Assembly: GCA_916613615.1 (NCBI GenBank)
Contig: OU744723.1
Coordinates: 30,270,296-30,334,295, forward strand
Length of the DNA: 64,000 nucleotides
Reading direction: 5' to 3'
Source: Steromphala cineraria
Taxonomy: Eukaryota > Mollusca > Gastropoda > Trochida > Trochidae
The notes below the pieces were generated by a model. The model did no database searches and was not told the origin of the DNA. It saw only the letters and a list, made by a program, of their open reading frames with translations. A program made the position numbers and the translations under genes. Position 1 is the first letter of the stretch, and the number at the start of each line of letters is the position of its first letter. This document shows, piece by piece, positions 1 through 9,494 of this stretch.

Positions 1-425
1 GATACCAAATACTTTGGATGACCTTGACCTTAATTTTCAAGGTCAACACAGTTCCTTGAACACTTTTGAAACATCTTATGTCTTAATAACCAATTCATGA
101 AATGTCCTCAAATTTGGTCACAACCTACATTGAGGGATTACACAGACACAAGTCACTTTGGGTGACCTAGGCCTCAATTTCTAGGACACCACTTTGGCCA
201 CTTTTGAAACTCTTTACTTGATATCTCATAAACCACTGCACCAAATGTCTTCAAGTTTGGTTTGAGACTACATTGGGGATTTACGCAGACACCAGTCACT
301 TTATGTGACCGTGACCTTATTTTCAAGGTCACAACAGCACTTTGACCATTTTGAAACGTGACAATTCTATCGCCATATCAAAGCGGCGGGGGACATTGCC
401 ACATTAGTGGCAAACACTTGTTTTC
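1..425 (+). repeat. F5-type tandem-core element, 3' end
   Basis: Two to three diverged units of about 145 bases occupy 1-360, each with a 'gtgaccttgaccttaatttt' type core and a 'cagacaccagtcacttt' segment. They are followed by GGCGGGGGAC (about 384-394) and a terminal hairpin, TTGCCAC (396-402) pairing with GTGGCAA (407-413), then a T-rich end. The same end occurs in reverse at 18608-18645. The 5' end lies outside the window. Non-coding; assignment as a Helentron-associated element is by architecture only. Confidence 0.6.
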
Positions 426-931
426 ATTGGATTGCTTGTATTATTGGCCTTCGTTTTACCAAGGAAAACCTTGAAAACGTGTGAAAATAGTCTTGAATGA
501 AGGTTTTGAAGTTCTGTACAAACCCAGTCTAAGTAAACCTAGTCCAGTAATAATGAGCATCTTTGATGGAGATGTGATGTCATCGTTAAAATCTCACAAA
601 TTGACAAAAAATTTCTTGAATCCCAGGTCAAAGGAAAATCTATTGCATCAAGTGTTAATTGGTTTAGTACAGTGACAATATGGATGTTACTGGCGTAACA
701 GTATATGGTCAAAACTGGACAATTCTGTATTGGCTCCTGCTAATTAGTCCCACAATATTTTTGGAAATTTTTCATTTTCATCTCGGAGACCATGCATATA
801 TTTAGTTTTGGTGACTGCACTGTATGGCCCCTAAACAGTGCTTGGTGAACATCTTGATACCCTAAATTATCAATTGCGGATATGGTAGCCTTCTTACTCA
901 ATGTAGGGTTGGTTCGTTACAACCTTTTACA
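426..931. other. No gene recognised
   Basis: I see no conserved coding region, RNA or clear repeat here. A 64-codon open frame at 481-675 has no recognisable motif and is probably chance. Confidence 0.5.
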
Positions 932-1792
932 TTTTTAGCTCATCGGGTCTGAAAGACCCGATGGGCTTATGGCATGGCATGGTGTCCGTCTGTCCATCCG
1001 TCCATCCGTAATCTTTTCACATTTTCGACTTCTTCTCCAGAACCAATGACTCTAGAGATCTGATATTTGATGTGCAGACTCCTTGGCCAATGGGGATTCT
1101 AAATAGTAAATTTGGTGACCCCATGACCCCAAATGGGGTCACAGGGGTGAAAACTTTAAAAACCTATTTTCATCTTCTTCTCAAGTTCCAAAAGGTCTAG
1201 AGAGTTGAAAAGTTGTGAATAGACTCCTTGGCCAATGGGGATTCTAAATTGTAGATTTCGTGACTCCATGACCCCAAATGGGGTCACAGGGGTCAAAACT
1301 TTAAAAACCTATTTTCATCTTCTTCTCCAGTTTCAAAAGGTCTAGAGAGCTCAAAAGTTGTGTGTAGACTCCTTGGCCAATGGGGATTCTAAATTGTAGA
1401 TTTCGTGACTCCATGACCCCAAATTGGGTCACAGGGATCAAAACCTTCAAACCCTATTTTCATCTTCTTCTCAAGTTCCAAAAGGTCTAGAGAGCTCAAA
1501 AGTTGTGTGTAGACTCATTGCCCAATGAGGATTCTAAATTGTAGATTTCTTGGCCCCTTGCCCCCAAATAGGGTCACAGGGGTCAAAACTTTGAAAACCT
1601 ATTTTCATCTTCTTCTCCAGTTTCAAAAGGTCTAGAGAGCTGAAAAGTTGTGTGTAGACTCTTTGGCCAATGAAGATTCTAAATTGTAGATTTGGTTACC
1701 CCATGACCCCAAATTGAGTCACAGGGGTCTAAACCTTAAAAACCTATTTCATTAAATAGTCTGATGAGCTACAGAGCCCATGGCTCTATTTT
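932..1792 (+). mobile_element. F1 Helentron-like non-autonomous element
   Basis: The 5' end is TTTTT then AGCTCATCGGGTCTGAAAGA, which folds as a hairpin (CATCGGGTCT / AGACCCGATG). The element continues through 'gcttatggcatgg' and a tccg-rich stretch into five to six tandem core units of about 128 bases (roughly 1050-1750), each with 'ggggtcacaggggtcaaaac' and 'catcttcttctccag'. The 3' end has CTGATGAGCT, the inverted copy of the 5' tip, followed by an AGAGCC/GGCTCT hairpin and a T run. The same ends recur six times in the window. No coding capacity. Confidence 0.75.
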
Positions 1793-2149
1793 GTTTGAAT
1801 GTTGAGCAATTTCCATTTCTGATTTGATAACAGATATGATCACATCGCCTACATACCTTATTCAGAATAGGTTACCCTGTGGGTCTTAAAAAGAGGGGAA
1901 CCACATTGGTCAGCCCCTGAAGCAAAATTAAATATAAAGCCTGATGAGCTGCAGAGCCAATGGCCTTTTTTGTGTGGAATAGGAATTCAAGTTCCCTGTT
2001 GATTTTTCGAGGACTGAATGTTAGTCTGAGATTAGTACTTCGTACACTTATTGGATCAAGAACTTTGCATCACTGACACAGACATGACATGCAAAATCTT
2101 ACACTGCAAGCATGATGTTGGATTTATGTTGATTCCTTTGTCTTTCAAA
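1793..2149. repeat. Intervening sequence with an F1 3'-end fragment
   Basis: No gene is visible. A solo F1 3' end (CCTGATGAGCT followed by the GAGCCAATGGC hairpin) lies at about 1939-1970, the relic of another F1 insertion. Confidence 0.5.
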
Positions 2150-3643
2150 TTAGCTTATGGCATGGTGTCCGTCGATTCATCCGTAAACTTTGTGGAATTT
2201 CGACTTCTTCTCCAGAACCATAAGGCCTAGAAAGCTGAAACATCTTGTATAGACTCCTTGATTAGTGAGGATTTTAAATTTTAGCTGTGGTAGCCGAAGC
2301 CACGCCCTTAAAACTTTTTTCATCTTCTCCAGAATCATTAGGCCTAGAATGCTGAAACTTTGTCTACAGACTCCTAGACTAGTGAGAATTATAAAATGGA
2401 GCTTTAGTGGCCCTGTGGCCCTGATAATGTCACAGGGGCCAAACCCTTAATAACTATTTTCATCTTCTTCTCCAGAACCATGAGGCCTAGAAAGCTGATA
2501 CTTTGTGTATAGCCTCTTTGAAGAATGAGGATTATAAATTGTAGCTTTGGTGGCCCTGTGACCCCTAATAAGGGCCACAGGGGCCACACCCTAAAAACCT
2601 ATTTTCATCTTCTTCTCCAGAACCATAAGACCTAGAAAGCTGAAACTTTGTGTACAGACTCCTTATCCAGTGAAGATTATAAATTGTAACTTTGGTGGCC
2701 CTGTGACCCCTAATAAGGGCCACAGGGGCCACACCCTAAAAGCCTATTTTCATCTTCTTCTCCAGAACCATGAGGCCTAGAAAGCTGATACTTTGTGTAA
2801 AGCCTCTTTGAAGAGTGAGGATTATAAATTGTAGCTTTGGTGGCCCTGTGACCCCTAATAAGGGCCACAGGGGCCACACCCTAAAAACCTATTTTCATCT
2901 TCTCCTCCAGAACCATAAGGCCTAGAAAGCTGAAACTTTGTGTACAGACTCCTTGACCAGTGAAGATTATAAATTGTTGCTTTGGTGGCCCTGTGACCCC
3001 TAATAAGGGCCACAGGGGCCACTCCCTAAAAGCCTATTTTCATCTTTTTCTCCAGAACCATGAGGCCTAGAAAGCTGATACTTTGTGTATAGCCTCTTTG
3101 AAGAGTGAGGATTATAAATTGTAGCTTTGGTGGCCCTGTGACCCCTAATAAGGGCCACAGGGGCCACACCCTAAAAACCTATTTTCATCTTCTTCTCCAG
3201 AACCATAAGACCTAGAAAGCTGAAACTTTGTGTACAGACTCCTTATCCAGTGAAGATTATAAATTGTAGCTTTGGTGGCCCTGTGACCCCTAATAAAGGC
3301 CACAGGGGCAACACCCTAAAAACCTATTTTCATCTTCTTCTCCAGAAGCATAAGGCCTAGAAAGCTGAAACTTTGTGTACAGACTCCTTGACTAGTGAGG
3401 ATGATGAATTGTAGCATTGGTGACCCTGTTGCCCCTAATAAAGGCAACAGGAACTTCCTTCAAATCTATTTTCATTCTTTTCCTGAAGTATAAGGTCTAG
3501 AAAACTGAAACTTGTCGCCTATATATTTAATTTTATGATTGGTGACCCTGTGGCTTCTACAAAGGGGGAATCACATTGGCCACACTCTTCAGCATAATTG
3601 ATGATGAAGCCTGATGAGCTACAGAGCCAATGGCTCTATTTTT
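2150..3643 (+). mobile_element. F1 Helentron-like element with about ten core units
   Basis: The 5' tip is degraded (it starts within 'tagcttatggcatggtgtcc'), and about ten tandem units of 120-130 bases follow. They alternate between two subtypes, one with 'cataagacctagaaagctga' and one with 'catgaggcctagaaagctga', so the array grew as dimers. The 3' end has CCTGATGAGCT and the GAGCCAATGGCTC hairpin at 3608-3640. The DIRS element starts directly after this 3' end. Confidence 0.7.
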
Positions 3644-3644
3644 C

Positions 3645-4107
3645 TCGTTCAAAGGATACAAGTGTCCCAGATCAAATGAATTTCGTCGCTAACGAATTGT
3701 TGAAACCGACGAATGAAACGGATATGCCATCTGCGCATGCTGACGAGACAGGGAATATTTCCGGTGCAGACTGTGTGATAGATCTGATAAAAGAAAATCT
3801 TCCATTGCCATGCGAAGATGGAGACAAAATAAACCCTAAACTGGCAGGCCTTGTCAAGAGAATGTTTGACTCGAACTTTGATGATACTGAAGTTATTCAG
3901 AAGATAAAAGACATCAAAAGACCGGAAAATTGTCCCGACTTGGAACACGCCACATGTCAACAAACTAATTTGGAATACACTTTCGCCAGACACTCGTTCG
4001 ATGGACGTGAGAATGCAGAAGGCCCAAAATGGACTTATCAAATCTACGACATCAGTGGTGGCTACTCTGAACATTCTTTCCACAAAAAAGCAGGAAATTC
4101 CGGATGA
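3645..4107 (+). pseudogene. DIRS gag-like N-terminal part, frameshifted
   Basis: The open frame runs from 3598 to 4107, but its first 15 or so residues ([15 protein letters not shown]) translate the 3' end of the neighbouring F1 repeat and are not gag. The segment INPKLAGLVKRMFDSNFDD and the 'RPENCPDL' box resemble the gag of animal DIRS elements. From about 3985 onward the gag-like sequence continues in another frame, that of the following ORF (IPDDLFTQIVSNLSDSL, LRRKELIRPHL, FLFGDDISKSL), so a single-base shift splits gag here. Capsid-like function is inferred from position only. Confidence 0.65.
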
Positions 4108-6649
4108 TTTGTTTACACAAATAGTTTCGAACTTGAGTGACTCTCTGACATTGTCAGCTTACAGTAACCGAAACATGAATCTGAGACGGAAAGAACTGAT
4201 AAGGCCTCATCTGATTGAGGAATACAAAGCTATGTGTGCTCCAGGTGCTGCTGTCAGTTCGGAATTTCTCTTTGGAGATGACATTTCTAAAAGTCTACAG
4301 GACATTTCTATGGCAACCCGGCTGGGTAACAAAGTGACAGGCCCCATCACTGGTAGGGGGCGTGGTTTTCCCTCTCGCTTTCGCAGATTCAATCCATACC
4401 ACACTGGATTCCGCTTTCGGAGCAGAGGTCGAGGTCTTGGAAGAGCAATGTTGCCCCTATACGACCACTATGGAAATTTTTTAGGCGGCAGAGGTCGCGG
4501 GAACTGGAACAAGCCGACCTCCGAAAGACGAGGGGGGGGGGGGGGGGAGGAAGTGAGTGCATCTGACCCGGCTACAAGCAACGGCCAGGTAGGTCAGTAT
4601 CATTTATTCTCTGATAACAATGGTTTCATTGCTGGTGCTATATCTTTGTGTATACATGAGTGGCAGAAACTTACATCTGACCCTTTCAATTTAGACACTG
4701 CAAAAGGTTTTCATATTGAATTCACCGAAAAACCGAAACAAATAACTGAACCACATGAAATAAGATGTAATTATGAAGAGAGTGAAATCATTAGTGAGAA
4801 GGTTCAAGATCTTTTATCACAAAATGTGATTGAACAGACAAATTATAGTGAAGGACAGTTTGTGTCCAACATTTTTATTAGGAAAAAGAGCAATGGAAAA
4901 TACAGACTCATACTGAACTTAAAGAAACTAAATGAATATGTTCAATATCACCATTTCAAAATGGAAAGTTTTCAAAATGTTCAAACTATGATCTCTCAAA
5001 ATGTATTTATGGGATCAGTTGATCTATCTGATGCATACTACTCAGTCAGTGTACATGCTTCTCACAGGAAGTATCTCAGGTTTAGATGGAAGGGTACCCT
5101 GTACCAATTTACATGCATGCCGAACGGCTTAGCTTCTGCACCTCGTGTATTTACAAAGATTCTCAAACCAGTATATGCACATTTTAGATGTGTAGGTCAT
5201 TCTTGTCTCGGGTATATTGATGACTCGTTTGTTCAAGGACAGACAAGTGAAGCATGTAGTACCTCTCTGACATACATGACAAAAGTTTTCAAGTCATTAG
5301 GTTTCTCTATTAATTTGGAAAAGTCAGTCCTGATTCCATCTACAAGAATTAAGTTTCTTGGGTTTTATGTGGACTCTGAAAACATGACAGTCTCATTACC
5401 TGATGATAAAGGACATGTGCTTTTGGATAAGTGTAATGCCTTACTAGCTAAGAAGGAGCATACAATACGATCAGTTGCTCAACTTTTAGGACTCATTGTA
5501 TCTAGTTTTCATGCTGTTCCATTTGGTCCACTGTTCTATAGACAGTTGGAAAGTGAAAAATCGAAAGCTCTTAAGGTCAATTATGGCAACTTTGATGCAG
5601 TGATGATAATGTCAGAGAAAGCTAAGGAGGAAATCTATTGGTGGAAACAAAATATTTTAAGATCAGAAAAATCCATGAAAAATGATAGAACTACAGATTT
5701 TCAGATGAATACTGATGCTAGCCTTGATGGCTGGGGCGGACATATGAATGGTCAGTCTATAGGTGGTCGCTGGTCACATCAAGAAAAAGAACTTCACATT
5801 AATGTTCTTGAACTGAAGGCCATTTATCTCTCTTTGCAGGCATTTTCGTTAACCGAATCTTTCCTTAACAAAAACATTCACGTTTTTTGTGACAACACAA
5901 CTGCTGTTGTGTATTTGCAAGCTATGGGAGGATCAAAATCTCAAGTTTGTAATGACCTCACAAAACAAATTTGGTTGTGGTGCAGAGACAGAGATATTTG
6001 GTTAACTATATCTCATGTGCCAGGAGTAGACAATGTTGAAGCAGATAAAGCCTCTCGAAAGTTTTCTGACAGAACCGAATGGTCTCTAGACATGTCAGTT
6101 TTTCAATCTTTAACAGAATATTTTAAATTTTTGCCATCTATTGACATGTTTGCATCTAGATTGAACAAAAAGCTTCCTCGGTTTGTAAGTTGGAAGCCAG
6201 AACCAGAAGCTGAGGCTATAGATGCTTTTAATTTGTTGTGGACTGGGGAATTGTGTTACTGTTTTCCCCCATTTTGCCTACTGTCTAAATGCTTAAAGAA
6301 AATCATGACAGATCAAGTTGAGGCTCTAGTAATAGCGCCTTTATGGCCTACACAATCTTGGTTTTCACAACTAATTAATCTCATTTGTTGTAGGCCAGTC
6401 CTGTTGGAGAAAATTCCGAAGTTGGTAACTTCCCCAGACGGGAGACCGCACTTGCTGACCAGACGGCTGAACCTGACAGCCTTCCGACTATCAGGAAATC
6501 CTACTCGGACAGAGGAATTTCTGCTGAGGCAACCAGTGTTATCATCAGTTCCTGGCGTAAGACAACAAGGAAACAGTATGCTTCTTACGTCCGGAAGTGG
6601 AAGTTGTTTTGTCGTGAAAGACAGATTGATTTTTATCGACCGCATCTAG
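4001..6649 (+). CDS. DIRS reverse transcriptase / RNase H / MT-like polyprotein with fused gag end
   Basis: 882 codons. Residues 1-185 are the C-terminal half of gag, ending in an RG-rich stretch (GRGRGFPSRFRRF, RSRGRGLGRAM) and a run of 16 G at 4532-4547 coding for glycines. Reverse transcriptase follows (about residues 250-480) with VDLSDAYYSV and the catalytic box YIDD near residue 406. RNase H (about 560-690) shows TDASLDGWGG, a glutamate in NVLELKAIY, FCDNTTAV and ADKASR. The tail (about 705-800) with PSIDMFASRLNKKLPRF and LWPTQSWFS is the DIRS Dam-like methyltransferase region. This part looks intact. The last 256 bases overlap the recombinase frame, which is usual for DIRS. It copies the element RNA into DNA in the cell. 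Confidence 0.9.
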   Translation: MDVRMQKAQNGLIKSTTSVVATLNILSTKKQEIPDDLFTQIVSNLSDSLTLSAYSNRNMNLRRKELIRPHLIEEYKAMCAPGAAVSSEFLFGDDISKSLQDISMATRLGNKVTGPITGRGRGFPSRFRRFNPYHTGFRFRSRGRGLGRAMLPLYDHYGNFLGGRGRGNWNKPTSERRGGGGGEEVSASDPATSNGQVGQYHLFSDNNGFIAGAISLCIHEWQKLTSDPFNLDTAKGFHIEFTEKPKQITEPHEIRCNYEESEIISEKVQDLLSQNVIEQTNYSEGQFVSNIFIRKKSNGKYRLILNLKKLNEYVQYHHFKMESFQNVQTMISQNVFMGSVDLSDAYYSVSVHASHRKYLRFRWKGTLYQFTCMPNGLASAPRVFTKILKPVYAHFRCVGHSCLGYIDDSFVQGQTSEACSTSLTYMTKVFKSLGFSINLEKSVLIPSTRIKFLGFYVDSENMTVSLPDDKGHVLLDKCNALLAKKEHTIRSVAQLLGLIVSSFHAVPFGPLFYRQLESEKSKALKVNYGNFDAVMIMSEKAKEEIYWWKQNILRSEKSMKNDRTTDFQMNTDASLDGWGGHMNGQSIGGRWSHQEKELHINVLELKAIYLSLQAFSLTESFLNKNIHVFCDNTTAVVYLQAMGGSKSQVCNDLTKQIWLWCRDRDIWLTISHVPGVDNVEADKASRKFSDRTEWSLDMSVFQSLTEYFKFLPSIDMFASRLNKKLPRFVSWKPEPEAEAIDAFNLLWTGELCYCFPPFCLLSKCLKKIMTDQVEALVIAPLWPTQSWFSQLINLICCRPVLLEKIPKLVTSPDGRPHLLTRRLNLTAFRLSGNPTRTEEFLLRQPVLSSVPGVRQQGNSMLLTSGSGSCFVVKDRLIFIDRI

Positions 6650-7458
6650 GACAGGTGTTGGATTTCTTTGTGCATTTAATGAACATGAACCTGGGTTATA
6701 ATTCTATACACACAGCAAGATGTGCTCTGTCTACATTTGTGTTCTTGGATAATCAGCCATGTGGATCCCACCCAGTGGTCTGTAGATTTCTGAAAGGTAT
6801 TTTTCAGTTGAAACCACCAAAACCACGTTACTCTGAGATATGGAGTGTGAAATCTGTGTTATCGTTCATTGGAAAACTTTTTCCACACAAGTTTCTTTCT
6901 TTGAAATATTTGTCAATCAAACTTGTTTTATTACTTTCTCTAGTCACAGCCCAGAGAGGACAGACAATTCATTTATTAGATTTATCAAACATGCATCATA
7001 ATTCTGCAAAGACAGAATACACTTTTCAGTTTGACCAACTTTTGAAACAGTCACGTCCTGGTCGACTGCCTAAACCAATGACTCTTAGGACATATCCTCA
7101 TGACAAGTGTTTATGTGTGGTAACGACTCTGAGAGCTTATATCAAGAGAACTATGAATCTAAGAGGAACTGTTACCAAACTCTTGATAGCCTACATTAGA
7201 CCACACCAACCAGTGTGTAGGGATACAGTGTCCAGATGGATCAAGGCTGGTTTATCTAGATCGGGTATTGATGTCAGTGTGTTTAAACCTCATAGTGTTA
7301 GAGCAGCTTCAACGTCTGCTGCCTCTAAGGCATGTGTACCAGTTGCGGACATACTGGATAAAGCGGACTGGACCTCGCACAAGACATTTGCAAGGTTTTA
7401 TCAAAAACCTCTCATTGAGACGAGTGCCCACTTTGCCTATGCTGTGTTGACACAGTAA
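6394..7458 (+). CDS. DIRS tyrosine recombinase
   Basis: The frame is open from just after a stop at 6391. The first ATG is at 6604, but recognisable sequence begins well upstream (ISSWRKTTRKQYASYVRKWK), so the protein probably starts in the overlap with the RT frame or is made by frameshift or a non-AUG start. 354 codons are open. The catalytic set of tyrosine recombinases is visible: Arg in VTAQRGQTIHLL, HxxR in KPHSVRAAS and the nucleophile Tyr in FARFYQKP near the end. It would integrate circular element DNA by strand exchange. No stop or frameshift is seen. Family known from DIRS and Ngaro elements; assignment is firm. Confidence 0.9.
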   Translation, partial: ASPVGENSEVGNFPRRETALADQTAEPDSLPTIRKSYSDRGISAEATSVIISSWRKTTRKQYASYVRKWKLFCRERQIDFYRPHLGQVLDFFVHLMNMNLGYNSIHTARCALSTFVFLDNQPCGSHPVVCRFLKGIFQLKPPKPRYSEIWSVKSVLSFIGKLFPHKFLSLKYLSIKLVLLLSLVTAQRGQTIHLLDLSNMHHNSAKTEYTFQFDQLLKQSRPGRLPKPMTLRTYPHDKCLCVVTTLRAYIKRTMNLRGTVTKLLIAYIRPHQPVCRDTVSRWIKAGLSRSGIDVSVFKPHSVRAASTSAASKACVPVADILDKADWTSHKTFARFYQKPLIETSAHFAYAVLTQ

Positions 7459-7648
7459 CTCTGAAATGTTCCAGATTTGACATATACATCTAAGTGCCTT
7501 ACAACATGCTTGAAATAATTAAACTTTGGTTTCATAAACATGTTCTTGTTTTGCTATGATGGAACCCAAAGGTGACTCTGGATATGTCGAGTGTGTATCA
7601 GGCTTTAAAATCTCATGGAATCTCGAACATTACGAGATTAGCTGATAG

Positions 7649-7936
7649 AATTAGATAGTTAAACGAGACTTACCTTGGGAAGTTGAAGTTTGACTGTAGT
7701 TCTATCAGCTAATCTTTAGTAATGGAGGGATTACATGCCCTCCCATAAGTAAATCCCACCCAAAAAACGGTATTACATAATCTTGGGTTCTGATACACAC
7801 TCGAACTATAACTTTAAAGTCTGACTGGCGCATGCGCATTGCAATCTCATGTAATCCCTCCATTACTAAAGATTAGCTGATAGAACTACAGTCAAACTTC
7901 AACTTCCCAAGGTAAGTCTCGTTTAACTATCTAATT
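7649..7936. repeat. Perfect 89-bp inverted repeat at the DIRS 3' end
   Basis: 7649-7737 and 7848-7936 are exact reverse complements, separated by 110 bases. A second, nested inverted pair lies nearby: TCGAGTGTGTATCAG at 7587-7601 and its complement at 7790-7804. DIRS elements have inverted terminal repeats and an internal complementary region that templates circle closure; these arms fit that role. The right arm also holds a consensus splice donor, AAGGTAAGT, near 7910. Confidence 0.85.
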
Positions 7937-7940
7937 ATCA

Positions 7941-8022
7941 TATAAAAGATGGTTACAAAATTAAACCATATTACCACATCATTCATTTTAAGGTGAGCTT
8001 CTGTACCCTCGGTACTTTTATT
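7941..8022 (+). mobile_element. F2 element, 3'-end fragment
   Basis: It matches the last 80 or so bases of the full F2 copy at 12230-12312, including AAGGTGAGCT, the GTACC/GGTAC hairpin and a T-rich end. Only the end remains. Confidence 0.7.
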
Positions 8023-8024
8023 AT

Positions 8025-8812
8025 ATGATCAAAACGAAATAAAGTGTTAAATGTTAAAATAATCCATTTCCTCAATATATGTTGGTTGACCTTACTTTAA
8101 CAGCTCGTAACCAAAACCGTTTCAAAATTTTGTACTTCTCAAGAGATAATATATACAAAATCTAAACTTGTCGCGTTTACAAGGAATTGTTTTAGTGATT
8201 TAATAGCTGGTGATCTTGACCTTTGACCTTGAAAGTGAACATGTCATTGTAATTCCCCAGAGGTGTAGACACTTATAAATGTTCATGAGTTCTGAAAAGC
8301 TTAGGTTATATCCAAATTAGTTGCACATTGCAATAACACAAATCTCATGACCTTTGACCTTCAAGGTTACAATCAATGAACACTTTTCGTTGAGTATAAC
8401 AATAATCTTTTGATTAAAAGTGTTCATTGTTAAAATAAAGCATTTTCGCAAAACCATGCTAAAGTAGTGACCTTGCTGTGACCTTGACCTTGGACAGATT
8501 GTAGCGAAAACCTTTCCAACATTTTTTACTCTTCCAAGGATGATACATACCAAGTTAGAGCTTCATAGCACAAAAACTGTTCAAGTTATCGCGTTTACAA
8601 GGAATCTTTTTGTGATTTTATAGCTCTTGACCTTTGACCTTGAAAGTGAACATGTCAAAATCGTTCCCCCGAGGTATAAGTAGTAAGTTATAAATACAAG
8701 TTCTGGAAAGCTTAGTAGAGAAAGTTATAGCCATTACTATGAGCGCGGCGGACGAGGCAGCGGCGGAAACTTCACAAATACTGAAAGCAGCCCCGTCCTT
8801 AAACGGGGCTGC
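8025..8812 (+). mobile_element. F3 element, 3' part, with AGGTCA-rich core
   Basis: Core units carry 'gacctttgaccttgaaagtg' and related direct repeats at about 8216, 8341, 8480 and 8629. The 3' end is a GC-rich stretch (ggcggacgaggcagcggcgg) and a strong hairpin, GCAGCCCCGT / ACGGGGCTGC, at 8787-8812. The 5' end is missing. A full copy in the opposite orientation lies at 12773-14078. Confidence 0.7.
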
Positions 8813-9020
8813 TAATAACCAATATATTGATACTTAAGATGCACATTCAGTATCTATAAGAAAAGTCAAAATTAGGCCTTAAAAATCATTAGGGATACCA
8901 AAATATAATATAGTTATTCAGATGAATGTTCCAATATTTCAAATAAAATCAAACAAAGCAAACATGGTTTAACTTGTAATCAACATCAAGCACTGGAGAT
9001 AGTGGTTTTTGACCAAGATA

Positions 9021-9170
9021 TAGAGAATCTCACCCAAGTGTCTTCTGATATCAAATATATCAACACAAGTTGATAAAAGTAACAAATATCCGAGGCTTGC
9101 CGAGCATATATTACTTTTATCAACGAGTGTCGATATATTTGATATCAGAAGACACGTGGGTGAGATTCTA
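9021..9170. repeat. Foldback (palindromic) element
   Basis: Arms of about 60 bases at 9021-9082 and 9111-9170 are near-perfect complements (TAGAGAATCTCACCCA against TGGGTGAGATTCTA at the outer ends) with a 28-base loop. It is MITE-like and non-coding. Confidence 0.7.
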
Positions 9171-9494
9171 TTTATCATCCAAAATAATTTTTCATCACAT
9201 CAGCATGAAAAAATTTACAACTTTGAACACTGCACAGCCCTCCAACTCCTAAACCAGGGATGTCATAGCATTGAGACGTCATGGTGTTAATGACGTCATA
9301 GCATTGTGACATCATTTCTGATGATGCAAAACGTTTGTGATGTCATGTCATGTCTCTTCTGCTGACAGGGCATTGTTCAAAATCTGTCAAAGCGATATCT
9401 CCTGTGAAACACAGTTTTGGATGATAAATCATTTAGATACTAACCTTTACATTATTGACAAAGTAGATATCAGTAAGGAGATAAACTTTTTGTG
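9171..9494. other. Intergenic; cluster of CRE-like octamers
   Basis: No gene. About 9258-9345 contains a perfect TGACGTCA near 9290 and several one-mismatch relatives (GACGTCAT, GATGTCAT, GACATCAT) on an irregular spacing. This may be a decayed short tandem repeat; regulatory meaning is unproven. Confidence 0.35.

Larger units (their letters stand above)
3645..7936 (+). mobile_element. DIRS-type retrotransposon, 5'-truncated
   Basis: Three overlapping frames occur in the DIRS order: gag-like; reverse transcriptase, RNase H and methyltransferase-like; tyrosine recombinase. The 3' end carries two perfect inverted 89-base arms in place of LTRs. The left edge abuts the 3' terminal hairpin of an F1 repeat and no matching left terminal repeat is visible, so the 5' end is probably missing. 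The right edge abuts the 3' end of an F2 element. DIRS elements use a tyrosine recombinase instead of an integrase and make no target duplication, and none is seen. Confidence 0.85.

Noticed and set aside
2400..3460. Regularly spaced direct repeats resembling a CRISPR array
   Set aside because: Units are about 125 bases, drift throughout, have no unique spacers and sit between F1 transposon ends; the DNA is eukaryotic.
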